NCBI RefSeq assembly: GCF_030525615.1
Contig: NZ_JAUNEJ010000001.1
Span: 752,696-800,227 of the forward strand
Source of the DNA: Cutibacterium sp.
GTDB lineage: Bacteria > Actinomycetota > Actinomycetes > Propionibacteriales > Propionibacteriaceae
DNA length: 47,532 nucleotides
Direction: 5' to 3'
Program-made: the position numbers and the translations under genes
Shown here: piece by piece, positions 46,285-47,532 of the stretch
How positions within the stretch are numbered: the stretch's first letter is position 1
Layout: the number at the start of each line of letters is the position of its first letter
The notes under the pieces: generated by a model
Seen by the model: the letters and a program-made list of their open reading frames with translations, nothing else
Databases searched by the model: none
What the model was told of the DNA's origin: nothing

Positions 46285-47390
46285 TGCTGGGCCTCCCCGT
46301 CGTCCGTCTCGATGAAAACCATGTCGTCGGCAGCCTCCGGAGCCTCACTTGGGTCTTTGCCGTCAAGAATGTCGATGCGGTCCTGGCAGTCCAAGAAATT
46401 GGCGGGATCGTGGCTGCGGGCAGACACAAACCACTTTCGCGCCCCCTCGGTGTCCCCGTCTTCGAGCAAACTCTCGGCATACGCATAGTGCAGACGAGCG
46501 GTAGCCTCCGTAGGCGCCTTGAGATTCTTCACGGCGTCGCGGAGCAACCGGACGGCCTCAGCTTTCTGGTCAAGATCACGACGGGCACCCGCCTGCACCA
46601 ATACCAGCTCGACCCGCTGTGAGGGGGACAACTCGGCTTCCAAACCCTCTCGAATGAGACGTAAAGCGGCTTGGGGACGCCCGAGGGCGCGCTCGCAGTC
46701 AGCAATTACCGGTAAGAAGTTGTCATTACCAGTCATGCGGCGAAGCGCACGGTAGTCGTTGAGGGCCGACGAGTACTCACCGGCCTGGTACGCAGTATCT
46801 GCAGCCACCTCACGCAGTACAGGTAGTCGTGGAGCGTGTCGACGAGCCGCTTGAGCATGAGCGTTAGCCTGAGCCGGATCCTCGTCGAGCAGCTCAGCAG
46901 CAGCGACCAAATGCCCTTCGATGATGTGAGCGGTATCAGCTGGAACACCGCGCAGCTCCGCGCGCACCGACGCAGGTAGCGCCTTCTCATCAAAGTCTAA
47001 CGGAGCCATAGGCTCATCGGCGGCTGAGGTCACTTTCTCGTCCGCCAAAGCCTCATCGCTGCGACGATCCGGCCGATCACCATGGCGACGATCATTACGG
47101 AAGTTCTTGCGATGTCCCCTCTTAAAGTCCCCGTGATTGCCCTGACGGTCCTTGTCCCAGCGACGATACCCAGATCCTTGGCCATCGCGACGCCGGTTAC
47201 CGCCGTCTTCCCCGCGTCCGTGACCGCGACTACCGGACCACGATCCACCACCGTCACGACGTGCGCCCCCGCCACGACCATTCGAGTTCCAACCGCCGCG
47301 TCTGCCCGACTTACCGGACCATCCCTTACGGCCCTGACCTCGCCGCTCTCCGCCAGATCGACCGTTATTAGGGGAGGAAGAATATGCCAT
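46281..47390 (-). CDS. TPR protein with RG-rich disordered N-terminus
   Basis: A 369-residue protein in two parts. Residues 1 to about 110 are Arg/Gly/Ser/Asp-rich (RGGG, RRDGG and HGRGEDGG), like an RGG-type RNA-binding tail. The rest (about 130-345) is helical TPR-like text: HIIEGHLVAAAELLDEDPAQ, YRALRRMTGNDNFLPVIADCERALG, LIREGLEAELSPSQRVELV, DAVKNLKAPTEATARLHYAY. No catalytic motif is visible. ATG 47390 with GAGGA close upstream is my choice; GTG 47408 is in frame. It forms an operon with the HAD gene. 47391-47532 upstream holds only a presumed promoter. Confidence 0.8.
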   Translation of the reverse strand: MAYSSSPNNGRSGGERRGQGRKGWSGKSGRRGGWNSNGRGGGARRDGGGSWSGSRGHGRGEDGGNRRRDGQGSGYRRWDKDRQGNHGDFKRGHRKNFRNDRRHGDRPDRRSDEALADEKVTSAADEPMAPLDFDEKALPASVRAELRGVPADTAHIIEGHLVAAAELLDEDPAQANAHAQAARRHAPRLPVLREVAADTAYQAGEYSSALNDYRALRRMTGNDNFLPVIADCERALGRPQAALRLIREGLEAELSPSQRVELVLVQAGARRDLDQKAEAVRLLRDAVKNLKAPTEATARLHYAYAESLLEDGDTEGARKWFVSARSHDPANFLDCQDRIDILDGKDPSEAPEAADDMVFIETDDGEAQQ

Positions 47391-47532
47391 GTCCTCATTG
47401 TCTCGCACACCCGGTCGTCATGGCGAACCGACGACGAAAACACGTAGATCTAGCATCCTCAGTGTCCTAGTTACGGTTACCACGCTATTCATCTTTGGTT
47501 TGCGTGTTGCTGATAGTTTGGTTTGAAATAGT

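Overview
The window is about 60% GC by eye and reads as a chromosomal segment of a high-GC Gram-positive bacterium. Gene content and order (pafB-pafC-tatA-tatC-helY, tlyA-nadK-recN, xerD-parA, leuD-leuC with a divergent IclR regulator, tRNA-Glu/tRNA-Gln pair) are actinobacterial. My best guess is a Propionibacteriaceae member, Cutibacterium (C. acnes or a close relative). This rests on remembered protein sequences and synteny, not on a search.

Layout. 1-5.6 kb: 3' part of prfB cut off by the window edge, tRNA-Val, a DUF805 membrane protein, ftsK, thiL and a small DUF3515 lipoprotein. 5.6-16.6 kb: cell-wall and lipid genes (ddl, plsC), then leuD-leuC with the divergent IclR regulator (ltbR-like), tRNA-Glu and tRNA-Gln, a CPBP membrane protease, an FAH-family hydrolase, deoA, ilvE and leuB. 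With ilvC-ilvN-ilvB at 20.8-24.1 kb, most of the branched-chain amino-acid pathway lies here in four transcription units. ilvB is preceded by a textbook attenuator: a nine-residue leader peptide carrying Leu-Leu-Val-Ile, then a U-tailed terminator.

17.3-20.7 kb is the only clearly foreign block. Visibly AT-richer DNA holds a DNA adenine methylase, a divergent small HTH regulator and a PD-(D/E)XK restriction-endonuclease-like gene broken by a -1 frameshift. It lies between two dead ISL3-family insertion-sequence relics that share a perfect 205-bp direct repeat. This restriction-modification island is the most interesting part of the window.

24-47 kb: HIT protein, hisF, helY, the Tat genes with pafBC, divergent gluQ, a two-domain FKBP lipoprotein, rluB, a small ribbon-helix-helix protein beside parA, xerD, a Nudix hydrolase, pyrG, recN, nadK, tlyA, the bioY-ecfA-ecfT biotin transporter behind a BioQ-like operator, a HAD phosphatase and an RG-rich TPR protein. 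Minus-strand genes here are often joined by 4-bp ATGA/GTGA overlaps, which suggests translational coupling.

Start codons. More than a dozen genes have a TANNNT-like -10 hexamer 5-7 nt upstream of the best start and no Shine-Dalgarno. I read these as leaderless transcripts and used the pattern to choose starts. No CRISPR array, rRNA gene, prophage or biosynthetic cluster was seen.
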